Shown: positions 50,173-59,850 of the stretch, in pieces
Numbering within the stretch: the first letter of the stretch is position 1
Layout: every line of letters begins with the position of its first letter
Made by a program: the position numbers and the translations under genes
Origin: Shewanella glacialipiscicola
GTDB lineage: Bacteria; Pseudomonadota; Gammaproteobacteria; Enterobacterales; Shewanellaceae
Direction of reading: 5' to 3'
DNA: 64,000 nt
NCBI RefSeq assembly: GCF_023283485.1
Contig: NZ_JAKILU010000011.1
Location: forward strand, 1 to 64,000
Notes under the pieces: model-generated
Told to the model about the DNA's origin: nothing
What the model saw: only the letters and a program-made list of their open reading frames with translations
The model's database searches: none

Positions 50173-50607
50173 ATGCTGCGTCATCTTCTCGCTATATTCG
50201 CTCTCACTGCGAGCCTTTGCGGCGTTGCAAATGCTGAACAAAAAGAAACTATTGGTAATTTCGATATTCACTATATGGCTCTTGGTAGTACATTCCTAAC
50301 ACCTAGCATAGCTAAATCCTATGGTATTCAGCGCAGTAGCTATAGAGGTATTATTAATATTGCCGTACTAGATAATAGCGAAACCAATAAACCCGCGGTG
50401 CCTGTTGAAATCACCGGTGTCGCTAATAATTTATTAGATGCACGAATCAACTTAACTTTCAAAGAGATCCGCGAAGGTGATGCGATTTACTATATTGCAG
50501 AAATCCCTTACCGCGATGATCAGGAGATCAATTTCAATATCGCAATAAAGCACGGTAACCAGTTAAATACCAATTTGCAGTTTAAGCAAAAATTCTACGT
50601 CGAATAA
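50173..50607 (+). CDS. Exported DUF4426 protein
   Basis: 144 residues. Signal peptide MLRHLLAIFALTASLCGVANA with cleavage near residue 21. GNFDIHYMALGSTFLTPSIAKSYGI is the DUF4426 hallmark block (residues about 28-52), followed by beta-rich sequence with FKEIREGDAIYYIAEIPYRDD. Function unknown. It lies between yggU and rdgB, a position I recall in Shewanella and Vibrio relatives. It contains no catalytic residues that I can assign. Confidence 0.85.
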   Translation: MLRHLLAIFALTASLCGVANAEQKETIGNFDIHYMALGSTFLTPSIAKSYGIQRSSYRGIINIAVLDNSETNKPAVPVEITGVANNLLDARINLTFKEIREGDAIYYIAEIPYRDDQEINFNIAIKHGNQLNTNLQFKQKFYVE

Positions 50608-50746
50608 GCTAGGTTGCGGTTATCGCAAATAATAAGTCACTTTTGGACGGCACAAACCAGTACTGTCCCGCCCTTTTTCTGTCCTTTAGCCCTCAGCTTG
50701 GGTATCATTGCCGCAGTATAAATCGCCCCAATGATATAGGTGTTAC

Positions 50747-51364
50747 ATGCAACAAATCGTCCTCGCCAGTGGTAATAAAGGCAAACTCGCTGAATTCGAT
50801 CAAATGCTCGCAAGCTACGGTGTTACAGTGCTGCCACAGAGCAAATTTAATGTCAGTGAAGTGGCCGAAACCGGCACTACCTTTGTCGAAAACGCCATTA
50901 TCAAAGCCAGGCATGCCGCCGAAATCACCGGACTTGCAGCCATTGCCGATGATTCAGGTTTAGAAGTCGATTTACTCCAAGGCGCTCCCGGCATTTATTC
51001 AGCGCGTTACGCGGGCGAAAATGCGAAAGATCAAGATAACGTCTTAAAACTACTTGAGACATTAAAAGATAAGCCTGCACCTCGCAGTGCGAGATTTCAA
51101 TGCGTGCTGGTGTATATGCGCCACGCGAAAGACCCAACCCCAATTATTTGCCAAGCGTCATGGGAAGGCCACATTGACGTTAGTCAGCGTGGCGAAAATG
51201 GCCACGGCTACGATCCGATTTTTATCCCTGAAAACTTCCAATGTAGCGCAGCTGAGCTGAGCAGCAACGAGAAAAATACCTTAAGCCATCGCGGTAAAGC
51301 CCTAGTGCAACTCATTGCGGCCATGCAAGCCCAAGGCGTGTTAACTGGCGGGAATGCACAATAA
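50747..51364 (+). CDS. rdgB: RdgB/HAM1 non-canonical purine NTP pyrophosphatase
   Basis: 205 residues. IVLASGNKGKLAEF, FVENAIIKARHAAEITGLAAIADDSGLEVD and GHGYDPIFIPE with the catalytic acidic residues and SHRGKAL near the C-terminus. It hydrolyses dITP, ITP and XTP to the monophosphates, keeping them out of DNA and RNA. AGGTG precedes the ATG. The stop codon overlaps the hemW start (TAATG). Confidence 0.97.
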   Translation: MQQIVLASGNKGKLAEFDQMLASYGVTVLPQSKFNVSEVAETGTTFVENAIIKARHAAEITGLAAIADDSGLEVDLLQGAPGIYSARYAGENAKDQDNVLKLLETLKDKPAPRSARFQCVLVYMRHAKDPTPIICQASWEGHIDVSQRGENGHGYDPIFIPENFQCSAAELSSNEKNTLSHRGKALVQLIAAMQAQGVLTGGNAQ

Positions 51365-52530
51365 TGTCATCAACTGCAGTGACTACTGCGATAAAGCTTG
51401 AACTGCCACCACTGAGTCTGTACATCCATATTCCTTGGTGCGTACAAAAGTGTCCTTATTGTGACTTTAATTCCCATGGCCAAAATGGTGAGCTGCCGCA
51501 AGAAGCTTATGTTGATGCACTACTAGAAGACTTACGCCAAGATTTACATCTCGTCCAAGGGCGGCAAGTTCATACCATCTTTATCGGTGGCGGCACACCA
51601 TCCCTCTTCGATGCTCTGCAAATCAAACGCATACTCGATGGTGCCAATGCGCTAATTCCCTTTAGTGATAATATTGAAATCACTATGGAAGCCAACCCAG
51701 GCACCTTAGAGCACGATGACTTTAGTGCCTATCGTGCAGCGGGCGTGACTCGTTTATCTATCGGTGTACAGAGTTTTTCTAAGGATAAGCTCAACTTACT
51801 TGGACGTATTCACGATCAAAACGAGGCACAAGTCGCCGCTCAAAAAGCCAGCCAAGCGGCATACTTGAGTTTTAACCTCGATTTAATGCATGGATTACCC
51901 AACCAAAGTTTTTCTGAGGCCATGGCAGATATCGACACGGCAGCAGCGCTGAACCCGCCGCACCTATCTTGGTATCAGTTAACGATTGAGCCCAACACCC
52001 TATTCCACTCAAAACCGCCGCAGCTGCCCGATGACGAAGCGCTCTGGCATATCTATGAGCAAGGTCAGCAAAAGCTGGCGGCATTAGGGTATGAGCAATA
52101 CGAAATATCCGCCTATGCAAAACCCGGTTACCAATGTAGACATAACCTTAATTACTGGCAGTTTGGTGATTATCTAGGCATAGGCTGTGGCGCCCACGGC
52201 AAAGTGACGCTGCCAGAAGAAAACCGCATCATACGCACGGTAAAAATTAAACATCCTAAGGGGTACCTCAGTGCCAGCAACTACACCTTCGAATCAATTG
52301 AAGTTGCAGAGGAAGATCGTGCGCTCGAATATTTAATGAATCGCCTGCGCCTAATGACGCCTATCCCTAAGCAAGAATTTGAACTGCGCACCGGACAGCA
52401 CAGAGAGACATTGATCGCCGGCATGGAAAAAGCCAAACAGCGCGGTTTACTCACAGAATCAGCAGAACATTGGCAATTAACCAGTAAAGGTCATATGTTT
52501 GTTAATGATTTACTGACACAATTCTGCTGA
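51364..52530 (+). CDS. hemW: Haem chaperone HemW (CPO-like radical SAM protein)
   Basis: 388 residues. Radical-SAM motif CVQKCPYC (Cys26, Cys30, Cys33) in LYIHIPWC-CDFNSH context, GGGTPSLF, ITMEANPGTLE, and RLSIGVQSFSKDKL. HemW-type proteins deliver haem to respiratory enzymes and lack the extra N-terminal segment of true HemN. It is coupled to rdgB by overlap. No start alternative is needed. The pairing with cyd oxidases elsewhere in the window is thematic only. Confidence 0.95.
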   Translation: MSSTAVTTAIKLELPPLSLYIHIPWCVQKCPYCDFNSHGQNGELPQEAYVDALLEDLRQDLHLVQGRQVHTIFIGGGTPSLFDALQIKRILDGANALIPFSDNIEITMEANPGTLEHDDFSAYRAAGVTRLSIGVQSFSKDKLNLLGRIHDQNEAQVAAQKASQAAYLSFNLDLMHGLPNQSFSEAMADIDTAAALNPPHLSWYQLTIEPNTLFHSKPPQLPDDEALWHIYEQGQQKLAALGYEQYEISAYAKPGYQCRHNLNYWQFGDYLGIGCGAHGKVTLPEENRIIRTVKIKHPKGYLSASNYTFESIEVAEEDRALEYLMNRLRLMTPIPKQEFELRTGQHRETLIAGMEKAKQRGLLTESAEHWQLTSKGHMFVNDLLTQFC

Positions 52531-52652
52531 GTTAATCTTTAAAATACCTTCACAAACAATGCATTACTGGCTAATTGTGCAATTTAACTGTATTGCTACT
52601 AACACATTTTCTAACACTAATATCCATACATTCTTGCCAAGCTTCTTTAGAA

Positions 52653-52666
52653 TTGATGCACATCAA
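52653..52666. promoter_or_regulatory. Fnr/EtrA-type box overlapping the DUF885 leader
   Basis: TTGATGCACATCAA is a perfect TTGAT-N4-ATCAA palindrome. It ends 16 bases before the start codon at 52683, immediately before AGGAAG. At that position a bound regulator would most likely repress. No promoter is assigned. Confidence 0.6.
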
Positions 52667-52682
52667 TCTAGGAAGCTCGATC

Positions 52683-54548
52683 ATGCCAATAAAAACTAAA
52701 ATCAGCTTAGTCGCACTGACCCTTTCAGCTCTGCTGACCCTCCCCGCCTATGCAGGCTCAACTTCTCCCACTTTGCACAATGCAAGTGAACCTGTGAATG
52801 TGGTAGTACAAACCGAATCAGACAAAGCCAATGCTCTGTTCGAAACCATCTTCATGGAAAACATCATGGCGAGCCCCATTTCGCAAACTTATATGGGGAT
52901 CAAGCAAGACTATGATAAATGGGATGAACTGGGTGATGCCGCCGATGATGAAACCCTAGAGCGCACCAAAAAACAACTGGTGCAAATCAATCAGATTGAT
53001 GCAGCCAAACTCGATCCACAAACGCATCTTAGCCTCAGCTTACTGAAACAAAATCTGCAAAATGACATCGAAGATGACCAATGGCGCTATCATAATTACC
53101 CTGTAAATCAGATGTATGGCGGCCACTCTATGATCGCCTCCTTCTTGATTAACCAACATCAAATCACTGATATCAACGATGCCAAGGCCTATATCAGCCG
53201 CTTAAATGGCGTTCCAAAACGCTTAAGTCAATTACAGACAGTATTAACCGTTCGCGCAGATAAAGGCATTATTGCGCCTAAATTTGTGTTCGCTTATGTG
53301 ATTTCAGACAGCCAAAACATCATCAAAGGTGCGCCTTTTGATAAGGGCGACGACAGCGCGCTACTCGCAGATTTCCGCCGTAAAGTGAACGCATTAGCGA
53401 TTCAAGAAACGCAGAAGCAAGCACTACTTCAACAAGCTGAGCAAGCATTACTGACCCAAGTCGAGCCCGCCTATAACAAGCTCATCACTTACGTCAAAAC
53501 TTTAGCGACCAAAGCTGATGACCGTGATGGTGTCTGGAAGCTCCCTAATGGCGCCGCCTTTTATAATAATGCTTTGGCTCGTACTACAACGACAAATATG
53601 ACCGCCGATCAAATCCATGACTTAGGTCTTTCGGAAGTGGAACGTATCCACAATGAAATGCGCGCCATTATGAAGAAGGTCAACTTTAAAGGCGATTTAC
53701 AGCAATTTTTTAGCTTCATGCGTGATGATCCCCAGTTCTACTACCCCAATACCACCGAAGGCAAAGCCGCCTATTTAGCACAGGCGACTAAGCTCATCGA
53801 CAATATGAAATCACGCTTGGATGAAGTGTTCAAAGTAAAACCTAAGGCTGCCATGATAGTGAAACAGGTTGAAGCCTTTAGAGAAAAATCGGCAGGTAAA
53901 GCCTTCTATGAACAACCGGCACCGGATGGTTCGCGCCCTGGCAGCTATTACGCAAACCTATACGACATGAAAGCCATGCCAAAATATCAGCTGGAAGCGC
54001 TGGCTTACCACGAGGGTATTCCGGGGCATCATATGCAAATCGCGATTTCTCAAGAACTACAAAACATTCCTAAGTTCCGTAAGTTTGGCGGTTATACCGC
54101 ATATATCGAAGGCTGGGGTTTGTACAGCGAATCCTTTCCGAAAGAAATGGGACTCTATGCCGATCCATACTCTGACTTTGGCCGTCTAGCAATGGAGCTG
54201 TGGCGTGCATGTCGCTTAGTCGTTGATACGGGTATCCATGCTCAAAAGTGGACCCGCGAGCAAGGCATTGCCTATTACGTGGATAATACGCCAAATGCTA
54301 AATCAGATGCGGTGAAAATGGTTGAACGCCATATCGTTATGCCATCGCAAGCGACAGCCTATAAGGTGGGTATGATTAAACTACTGCAACTCAGACATAA
54401 AGCAGAGCAACAGCTTGGCAGTCAATTTGATATCCGTGACTTCCATACGTTAGTGCTTGCTAATGGCGCATTACCACTGGATGTATTAGAGCAACAAGTC
54501 GATATTTGGATAGCCAACCAAAAAAAACTTAATAAGCTTGAGCTATAA
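52683..54548 (+). CDS. Exported DUF885 metallopeptidase-like protein
   Basis: 621 residues from the ATG at 52683 (AGGAAG upstream); the longer frame to 52575 lacks support. Signal peptide to about residue 24 (LVALTLSALLTLPAYA). The putative zinc motif HEGIPGHH lies at residues 443-450, preceded by ALAY and followed by YTAYIEGWGLYSE (the usual Glu ligand region), typical of DUF885 proteins, which resemble M32-type carboxypeptidases. Substrate unknown; periplasmic peptide processing is inferred. An Fnr-type box lies directly upstream. A strong terminator follows. Confidence 0.85.
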   Translation: MPIKTKISLVALTLSALLTLPAYAGSTSPTLHNASEPVNVVVQTESDKANALFETIFMENIMASPISQTYMGIKQDYDKWDELGDAADDETLERTKKQLVQINQIDAAKLDPQTHLSLSLLKQNLQNDIEDDQWRYHNYPVNQMYGGHSMIASFLINQHQITDINDAKAYISRLNGVPKRLSQLQTVLTVRADKGIIAPKFVFAYVISDSQNIIKGAPFDKGDDSALLADFRRKVNALAIQETQKQALLQQAEQALLTQVEPAYNKLITYVKTLATKADDRDGVWKLPNGAAFYNNALARTTTTNMTADQIHDLGLSEVERIHNEMRAIMKKVNFKGDLQQFFSFMRDDPQFYYPNTTEGKAAYLAQATKLIDNMKSRLDEVFKVKPKAAMIVKQVEAFREKSAGKAFYEQPAPDGSRPGSYYANLYDMKAMPKYQLEALAYHEGIPGHHMQIAISQELQNIPKFRKFGGYTAYIEGWGLYSESFPKEMGLYADPYSDFGRLAMELWRACRLVVDTGIHAQKWTREQGIAYYVDNTPNAKSDAVKMVERHIVMPSQATAYKVGMIKLLQLRHKAEQQLGSQFDIRDFHTLVLANGALPLDVLEQQVDIWIANQKKLNKLEL

Positions 54549-54602
54549 AGCGCTTTATCAGTGCTTTATAGCTAGAAATACCAGTGAAAGCGTTAAACAG
54601 CG

Positions 54603-54641
54603 CCCAATAAAAAAGCCACTTCGAGTGGCTTTTTTATTGGG
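54603..54641 (+). terminator. Very strong bidirectional terminator after the DUF885 gene
   Basis: Perfect 18-base-pair stem from CCCAATAAAAAAGCCACT (54603-54620) with a TCG loop and its exact complement (54624-54641), T-rich on both strands. Confidence 0.85.
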
Positions 54642-54793
54642 TTTATTATCAAGCTAGATAACACAACTCACCTCACTGTATGTTACTTATTTAGAGTGTT
54701 GGTTTATGTGTCGTCTTCACATCACTTAACACACAGTTACGGCTTTAGGTTACAAGGAAACAAAATGCTTACCCGAGTTTATAAACCATCCAT

Positions 54794-54825
54794 AAAAAAT
54801 TACCTCAGCAATAAAGCTGAGGTAA
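54794..54825 (-). terminator. Orphan minus-strand terminator
   Basis: Perfect 10-base-pair stem (TTACCTCAGC / GCTGAGGTAA) followed by six T on the minus strand. It is about 345 bases past the LysR stop codon at 55171 and about 40 bases past the small ORF at 54865-54942, which it more likely terminates. Confidence 0.7.
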
Positions 54826-54864
54826 ACCAAAAAACTAGGATGATGGTTTAAAGCCAACATGGTT

Positions 54865-54942
54865 TTAGTTCTCAAACTTCTGTTGGCGGTGCTCCAGAAT
54901 TGCATTAATGCCAACCTGTACACAAAAATTGAAAGGGGTCAT
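54865..54942 (-). CDS. Candidate 25-residue small protein
   Basis: Minus-strand ATG frame of 25 codons: MTPFNFCVQVGINAILEH then RQQKFEN. A predicted sigma-70 promoter (54953-54981) lies 11 bases upstream of the ATG and the terminator at 54794-54825 follows, giving a transcript of about 150 bases. The predicted start point is only about four bases before the ATG, so the message would be nearly leaderless, and GGAA abuts the ATG. The peptide has one Cys and a mixed helix, with no signal peptide. No family recognised. The transcript could equally be a small RNA with a chance frame. Confidence 0.4.
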   Translation of the reverse strand: MTPFNFCVQVGINAILEHRQQKFEN

Positions 54943-54952
54943 TTCCAATAAA

Positions 54953-54981
54953 TGTATAGGACTCAGGTCACTCTGAATCAA
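54953..54981 (-). promoter_or_regulatory. Predicted sigma-70 promoter for the small unit
   Basis: Minus strand: TTGATT (54976-54981) and TATACA (54953-54958) with exactly 17 bases between them. Consensus and spacing only; not proven. Confidence 0.5.
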
Positions 54982-55170
54982 CCGCTATCATTGTACTTAA
55001 ATAAAAACAGACTTCAATAATGTTAGCACTTTAAGCTTTAGAACCCACTAAAAAACCATTAATAAATACACGTAAAAGCAATGCGCAACCTACTGATTAC
55101 AAATAAAAACTAAATAAAGAAACTGACCAAGGATTCAATAGAATTGATTTTGTGAACAATGTTTTCTATT

Positions 55171-56112
55171 TTACTGACGTTCACTGAATAACTCGACATA
55201 GGGCGCATCCCAATAAGGCGGTGTACCTATGTGTTCTTTAATAAACTCGATAAAGGAACTGACCTTAGGCGCTAAGTGTTTACGACGGGGATAAACCGCC
55301 TGTAAGGGTAAATGATGGGTCAATTGCCAATCTTTGAGTAAGGGGACTAATGTCCCTTTAGTAATTTCATCTTCCATCAGATAACTCGCCAGATACACGA
55401 CTCCAAGGCCACTGATTGCAGCAGACTTTAATGCGGGCGCATTATCCACTCTGAAATTGCCTGATACGCCAATTTCACAATAATCATCGCCCTTTTTAAA
55501 TTGCCACATACTGTGCTCATGCCATTCACCTTGATAGACCAAACAATTATGGTCAACCAATTGTTCAGGTCGAGAAGGTTCGCCATGTTGCGCAATATAA
55601 CCAGGAGAGGCGACTAACAAAAACTGACACTTCATCAGCGGCCTTGCGACCATGCCTAATGGTAATTGCTCCGACATGGTTAACAGTAAATCTAAACCTT
55701 CACTCACTACATCGACTTTATGGTCAAGTAAGCTCACCTGTAGCTCTAACTCGGGGTGTTTTGCCATAAAGGATGGCAAAGCGGGAATGATATGCATCAC
55801 CCCAAACGATTGGGATATGCCCACTTTAAGCACGCCGCGAGTCGCATCATTTAAGTTATGTACGCTAGCAATCGCTTGCTCTGCATCACGCAGAAGCTCT
55901 TCACCCTGTAGATACAATAAATGCCCTGCTTCAGTCAGACTTAAGCTGCGCGTTGTACGTTGGATTAATTGAACACCAAGTTTATGCTCAAGATCGGCGA
56001 CTTGTGTACTAACCTTCGACTTAGAAATTCCAAGTCTTCTTGCGGCTGCACTAAAACTACCTGCTCTGGCTACATGAGTAAAAATCGCAATAGGTTCTAA
56101 CAGTTCTAACAT
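55171..56112 (-). CDS. LysR-family transcriptional regulator (CrgA-type)
   Basis: 313 residues. N-terminal helix-turn-helix in IFTHVARAGSFSAAARRLGISKSKVSTQVADLEHKLGVQLIQRTTRSLSLTEAG (residues about 11-63), a type with a Ser-Lys-rich recognition helix. The effector domain has LKVGISQSFGVMHIIPALPSF and GLGVVYLASYLMEDEI. It is close to CrgA-like regulators of the aromatic/quinone response in E. coli and relatives. Target genes are not evident: the neighbours are a DUF885 gene across about 620 bases and a DUF2884 gene. Own ligand unknown. Confidence 0.9.
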   Translation of the reverse strand: MLELLEPIAIFTHVARAGSFSAAARRLGISKSKVSTQVADLEHKLGVQLIQRTTRSLSLTEAGHLLYLQGEELLRDAEQAIASVHNLNDATRGVLKVGISQSFGVMHIIPALPSFMAKHPELELQVSLLDHKVDVVSEGLDLLLTMSEQLPLGMVARPLMKCQFLLVASPGYIAQHGEPSRPEQLVDHNCLVYQGEWHEHSMWQFKKGDDYCEIGVSGNFRVDNAPALKSAAISGLGVVYLASYLMEDEITKGTLVPLLKDWQLTHHLPLQAVYPRRKHLAPKVSSFIEFIKEHIGTPPYWDAPYVELFSERQ

Positions 56113-56542
56113 GGAAGTCGCCTTAAGCTGTTTACGACAATAATATTAATTTTCGGTGGAGCGGCAATGGCTTAGCGTAAGCTTCGCTTAAAAATAATCA
56201 GAGTATTAAAATCTCGCATTTAACGAACAAAACACTGAGATTTAGACCGAAAACATCCACTAAAGTAGGAGTTATATCTGACTGATATGCCAGCTTTTAA
56301 TTATATTTTAAGAGTATACCAAATATTACTCTGCAAAATGTAACATTCAACGCCAAATTAACGTAAGTGATACCATGTTAAACGCTTTATACCTTCAGTC
56401 ATTAGTATTACAGGCAATTAACAGCCATATTCAACATTGTAAAAAATAAAGCCCCTCGCACGGTTAAGTGTAGGGGCTCATATAATAAGGCATGGTTACT
56501 GCTTCTTAACTTAAAATGATACTGTTAATCACGCAAAATATT
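56113..56542. other. Intergenic region upstream of the CrgA-type LysR gene
   Basis: About 430 bases, AT-rich in its second half, with a terminator for yggN at 56451-56480. No gene is seen. The LysR promoter should lie in the first 150 bases. Confidence 0.4.
56451..56480 (-). terminator. Terminator after yggN
   Basis: Minus strand: AGCCCCT-CAC / GTG-AGGGGCT stem followed by TTTATTTT, about 60 bases past the yggN stop codon. Confidence 0.75.
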
Positions 56543-57358
56543 TTATTTTAATACCGTTGGCGAAGTCTCTTTAGTTAACGGAAAAGGCGCAAGTTCTGGC
56601 ACTTCTTGGCGCACTTGTTTTTCTAGTACCAATAGCGATTCCATATTACCGCACACTTTATCTGCGCGTAATTTTAAAGCGTCAGATTGTGATTCAATTT
56701 GCTTTTCAATGCCTTTACCTAAACCATCCATTTTTTTAGAAAATGCATTCATTTTTGCTTCAAAAGAACCCCCATCAGCAGACATTAACTGCCCACCCAT
56801 AGTCATCATAATCGTGCCTAATGAGCTTTGTACTATCTGACCCATTTCAGCCTCAAATTCATTGTTAAAGGTATCCTGAATTGAACCTTCAGTTGCACTT
56901 AAATAGAAGTTATTGCCATTTTGATGAGCGATCCCATCGACTCTTGTCTGTACGCCGCCCATCATCTTATCAATCTGTACACCTGAGGAATCGCCCAATA
57001 ACGGGGTAAGAGCCGTATTCACCGCTTGCGTTGCGAGTGTCACGCCATCATTCACTAAGCTCACCACTTCAGGTACTTGTGTTGATACATCTGCGGCATA
57101 TTGGCTAACTAATTTTTGCTGCTTATCATTTAACTTAACTTGTTTACCTTGCACAAATAATTTATTGCTATCAATACGATATTGCTCGGCCCCCTTATCG
57201 CTCACAATGACTCTTTTAGGTTCAATGTTAATATCATAATTAAGCGCCACGTCGCAGCGCTTATCCGCAGTAAACGACATCGCAAAAGTCGATTGCCCAC
57301 TACCCATGCCAAATAACACCGCTGATAACACCAATCCACTACCTATATTTATGTTCAT
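56543..57358 (-). CDS. yggN: DUF2884 protein YggN
   Basis: 271 residues from the ATG at 57358 (AGGA nine bases upstream); the longer frame to 57469 adds 37 residues without conservation. Signal peptide to about residue 27 (INIGSGLVLSAVLFGMGSG). The mature part starts with a conserved CDVALNYDINIEPKRV segment and contains a long helical region; a second cysteine (CGNMESL) lies near the C-terminus, so a Cys pair may bridge. E. coli YggN (239 residues) is exported and of unknown function. It is upstream of yggL in E. coli; here glsA lies between. Confidence 0.88.
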   Translation of the reverse strand: MNINIGSGLVLSAVLFGMGSGQSTFAMSFTADKRCDVALNYDINIEPKRVIVSDKGAEQYRIDSNKLFVQGKQVKLNDKQQKLVSQYAADVSTQVPEVVSLVNDGVTLATQAVNTALTPLLGDSSGVQIDKMMGGVQTRVDGIAHQNGNNFYLSATEGSIQDTFNNEFEAEMGQIVQSSLGTIMMTMGGQLMSADGGSFEAKMNAFSKKMDGLGKGIEKQIESQSDALKLRADKVCGNMESLLVLEKQVRQEVPELAPFPLTKETSPTVLK

Positions 57359-57635
57359 ATTGACGATTCCTGTAAGTGAAGTGGCCTTTGAATTAAATGG
57401 CCCAATAAACGAAATGAGTGCCCAACTAACAGCATTGGCTATAACTAAGTAAGCTTTAGCAGAATACATGCCAGAATCGTAACGAATTGATTTAATGAAT
57501 CTTAAATAATAAGTCGGCTATCAATGCGATATAACGCTTTGTCAAAAGCGCAACTTTTACATTGTTACGCCAAATAGTACCTTATTTTACAACTAGATAA
57601 ACTAAGGTACTAATATGGTAGCAATGCGGTGATGA

Positions 57636-58550
57636 TTAGAAAATAGATCGGCCAAGACGTTGGCTTAAATGCTCAAGCATGGCCGTACCGGCAAGTGAAT
57701 TACCATGGTTATCAAGCTCTGGCGACCAAACGCAAATCGAGAGTTCCCCAGGAATAACGGCAATGATGCCGCCACCGACACCACTTTTACCCGGCATACC
57801 GACACGATAAGCAAACTCACCCGCACCGTCATATAGGCCAGAGGTCGCCAATAAGGCATTAAGCTGCCGAGTTTGTACCGGTGAAATAAGTTCAGTCCCT
57901 GTAATGCTTTTGCCGCGATTTGCCAAATACAACATGGCTTTGGACAAGTCTGCACAATTCATTTTTAAGGCACAATAATGAAAATAGGTGCGCAGCACAG
58001 TATCGACATCGCCTTGAAAATTCCCAAACGACTTCATTAAATAAGCAATCGCCGCATTGCGCGCACTATGCTGATATTCTGAATCGGCCACTTGTTTGTC
58101 GAAACTCACTTTATCGTTTTGGCTAAGTTGCCTAACTAACTCGAGCATTCTATGTTTAGGCGCACCTAAACGGCTCTGCAATAAGTCAGCAATCACTAAC
58201 GCGCCCGCATTGATAAATGGATTACGCGGCTTGCCACGCTCTAACTCAACTTGCACTAAAGAGTTAAATGAATGGCCCGACGGTTCTTTGCCAACACGGC
58301 TCCAAATTTCGGCTTCGTCATATAAAGTTAACGCTAAGGTTAAGCTGAACACTTTGGAGATACTTTGAACCGAGAATGGTTCAAGGTAATCACCCGCACC
58401 TAAGGTTTTACCATCAACGGTTGTGACAGCAATACCTAATTTGCCAGCATCAACACTGGCGAGTGCGGGGATATAATTTGCAACCTTTCCTTGGCCGAGC
58501 AAGGGTCGAACTTTCTCGACCACTTCCTCAAGTAATGCCAACTCGGGCAT
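57636..58550 (-). CDS. glsA: Glutaminase
   Basis: 304 residues from the ATG at 58550, which overlaps the yggL stop codon (TAATG). The catalytic SxxK motif is Ser63-Ile-Ser-Lys66 in [12 protein letters not shown], with [13 protein letters not shown] and [21 protein letters not shown] further on. It hydrolyses glutamine to glutamate and ammonia, a beta-lactamase-related enzyme. Translational coupling to yggL is unusual and suggests glsA was inserted into the yggN-yggL operon. Cytoplasmic, and intact. Confidence 0.95.
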   Translation of the reverse strand: MPELALLEEVVEKVRPLLGQGKVANYIPALASVDAGKLGIAVTTVDGKTLGAGDYLEPFSVQSISKVFSLTLALTLYDEAEIWSRVGKEPSGHSFNSLVQVELERGKPRNPFINAGALVIADLLQSRLGAPKHRMLELVRQLSQNDKVSFDKQVADSEYQHSARNAAIAYLMKSFGNFQGDVDTVLRTYFHYCALKMNCADLSKAMLYLANRGKSITGTELISPVQTRQLNALLATSGLYDGAGEFAYRVGMPGKSGVGGGIIAVIPGELSICVWSPELDNHGNSLAGTAMLEHLSQRLGRSIF

Positions 58551-58876
58551 TAACCCCACCAAATGTCGTACAGTTCACTAACTTCAAGCTGAGACACGTT
58601 TTGCTTTGCCCAGAATGCTTTAACAGCTGCAATATCTTCTTCAGTACATTTGCCGATGGTTTGGGTTGCGATAATGCCTTCCCATTCGATATGACCGCCG
58701 CCATGGAAACCTAATTTACGAGTCTCAATCACTTCTTCGATAAATTTATCTACCGTTGCATCGATATCAGCTTCTGACACTGATGCATCAAAAGACCAAG
58801 TCATATCAAAACCTAACTCTTGGAATTCATCAACGCGCATTTTCTTACGTAAACGACGGCTACGATTAGTTGCCAT
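58550..58876 (-). CDS. yggL: DUF469 protein YggL
   Basis: 108 residues, [25 protein letters not shown] with the basic N-terminus and [25 protein letters not shown] are family features (residues 1-25 and about 57-80). The E. coli homologue YggL is linked to 50S ribosome assembly and stability. Its stop overlaps the glsA start. It is downstream of trmB by about 57 bases. Confidence 0.94.
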   Translation of the reverse strand: MATNRSRRLRKKMRVDEFQELGFDMTWSFDASVSEADIDATVDKFIEEVIETRKLGFHGGGHIEWEGIIATQTIGKCTEEDIAAVKAFWAKQNVSQLEVSELYDIWWG

Positions 58877-58933
58877 ATAGATTTTCCCCGTTGTGTTAAA
58901 AAACTAATTAATCATTCAATTGAAATATCTAAA

Positions 58934-59650
58934 TTAAGCAATACGCTCAAACATTAGATCCCATACACCGTGACCCAATCTATGGCCTCGGGCTTCAAAC
59001 TTGGTTAATGGACGATGATCGGGGCGTGGCACCACAGTGCCATCACTTGACTGGTTTTTATAACCAGGAGCCGCTTGCATCACTTCCAACATATGTTCGC
59101 TGTATTCTTCCCAGTCGGTTGCCATATGGAACACGCCACCAATTTTTAGCTTGCGGCGGATAAGCTCAGCAAATTCAGCTTGCACGATACGGCGCTTATG
59201 GTGACGTTTTTTATGCCAAGGATCGGGGAAAAACAATTGTACTCGAGCTAAAGAACCGTCAGCAATTGCATGCTCTAATACTTCCATGGCATCGTGATGA
59301 TACACACGTAAATTAGTCACCTCTGCAATAGCGGCATCGCTTAAGCAAGAACCGACACCCGGTTTATGCACTTCAATACCTATGAAATTTTGCTCTGGTG
59401 AGTCTTTAGCCATTTGCACTAAAGAGGCGCCCATGCCAAAACCAATTTCTAGCACGGTATCAGCTTCACGGCCAAAAACGTCACTCAGTACCAATGGCGT
59501 TGGGCTGTAATCTAAACCCATTGTTGGCCACTGACTGTCAATAGCGTGTGCTTGGCCTTTGGTTAAGCGACCTTCTCTTAGGACAAAGCTTCTGATCTTA
59601 CGCAGATACTTGCCTTCTTCATTAAATTCAGCGGTAGTAACTTCGCTCAT
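58934..59650 (-). CDS. trmB: tRNA (guanine-N7)-methyltransferase
   Basis: 238 residues. SAM motif [30 protein letters not shown] (PDPWxKKRH) and catalytic Asp/Arg/Thr blocks [13 protein letters not shown] and [21 protein letters not shown] are typical of TrmB. It methylates G46 in tRNA variable loops. GAGG precedes the ATG. It is divergent from mutY, the standard gammaproteobacterial order. Confidence 0.97.
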   Translation of the reverse strand: MSEVTTAEFNEEGKYLRKIRSFVLREGRLTKGQAHAIDSQWPTMGLDYSPTPLVLSDVFGREADTVLEIGFGMGASLVQMAKDSPEQNFIGIEVHKPGVGSCLSDAAIAEVTNLRVYHHDAMEVLEHAIADGSLARVQLFFPDPWHKKRHHKRRIVQAEFAELIRRKLKIGGVFHMATDWEEYSEHMLEVMQAAPGYKNQSSDGTVVPRPDHRPLTKFEARGHRLGHGVWDLMFERIA

Positions 59651-59850
59651 TTTTGCCTCGTCTAGTGGACAACACCATCATAAAAGAAGGGCATTATCCA
59701 AAGTTCAACATACAGTGCAAGCACTAATGGGGCGAAAGTATACCAAGATTATTTAAGAGTGCGAATTTAGTATGACTTTCGGCTTATTAACCTCTATATA
59801 GCATGTCTTTGGCGCTTGTCTAAGAAGGGAACTGCCGCTACACTGCGCCG

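Noticed and set aside
50610..50640. Weak hairpin after the DUF4426 gene
   Set aside because: The stem is short (TTGCG/CGCAA) with no T run, so not called a terminator.
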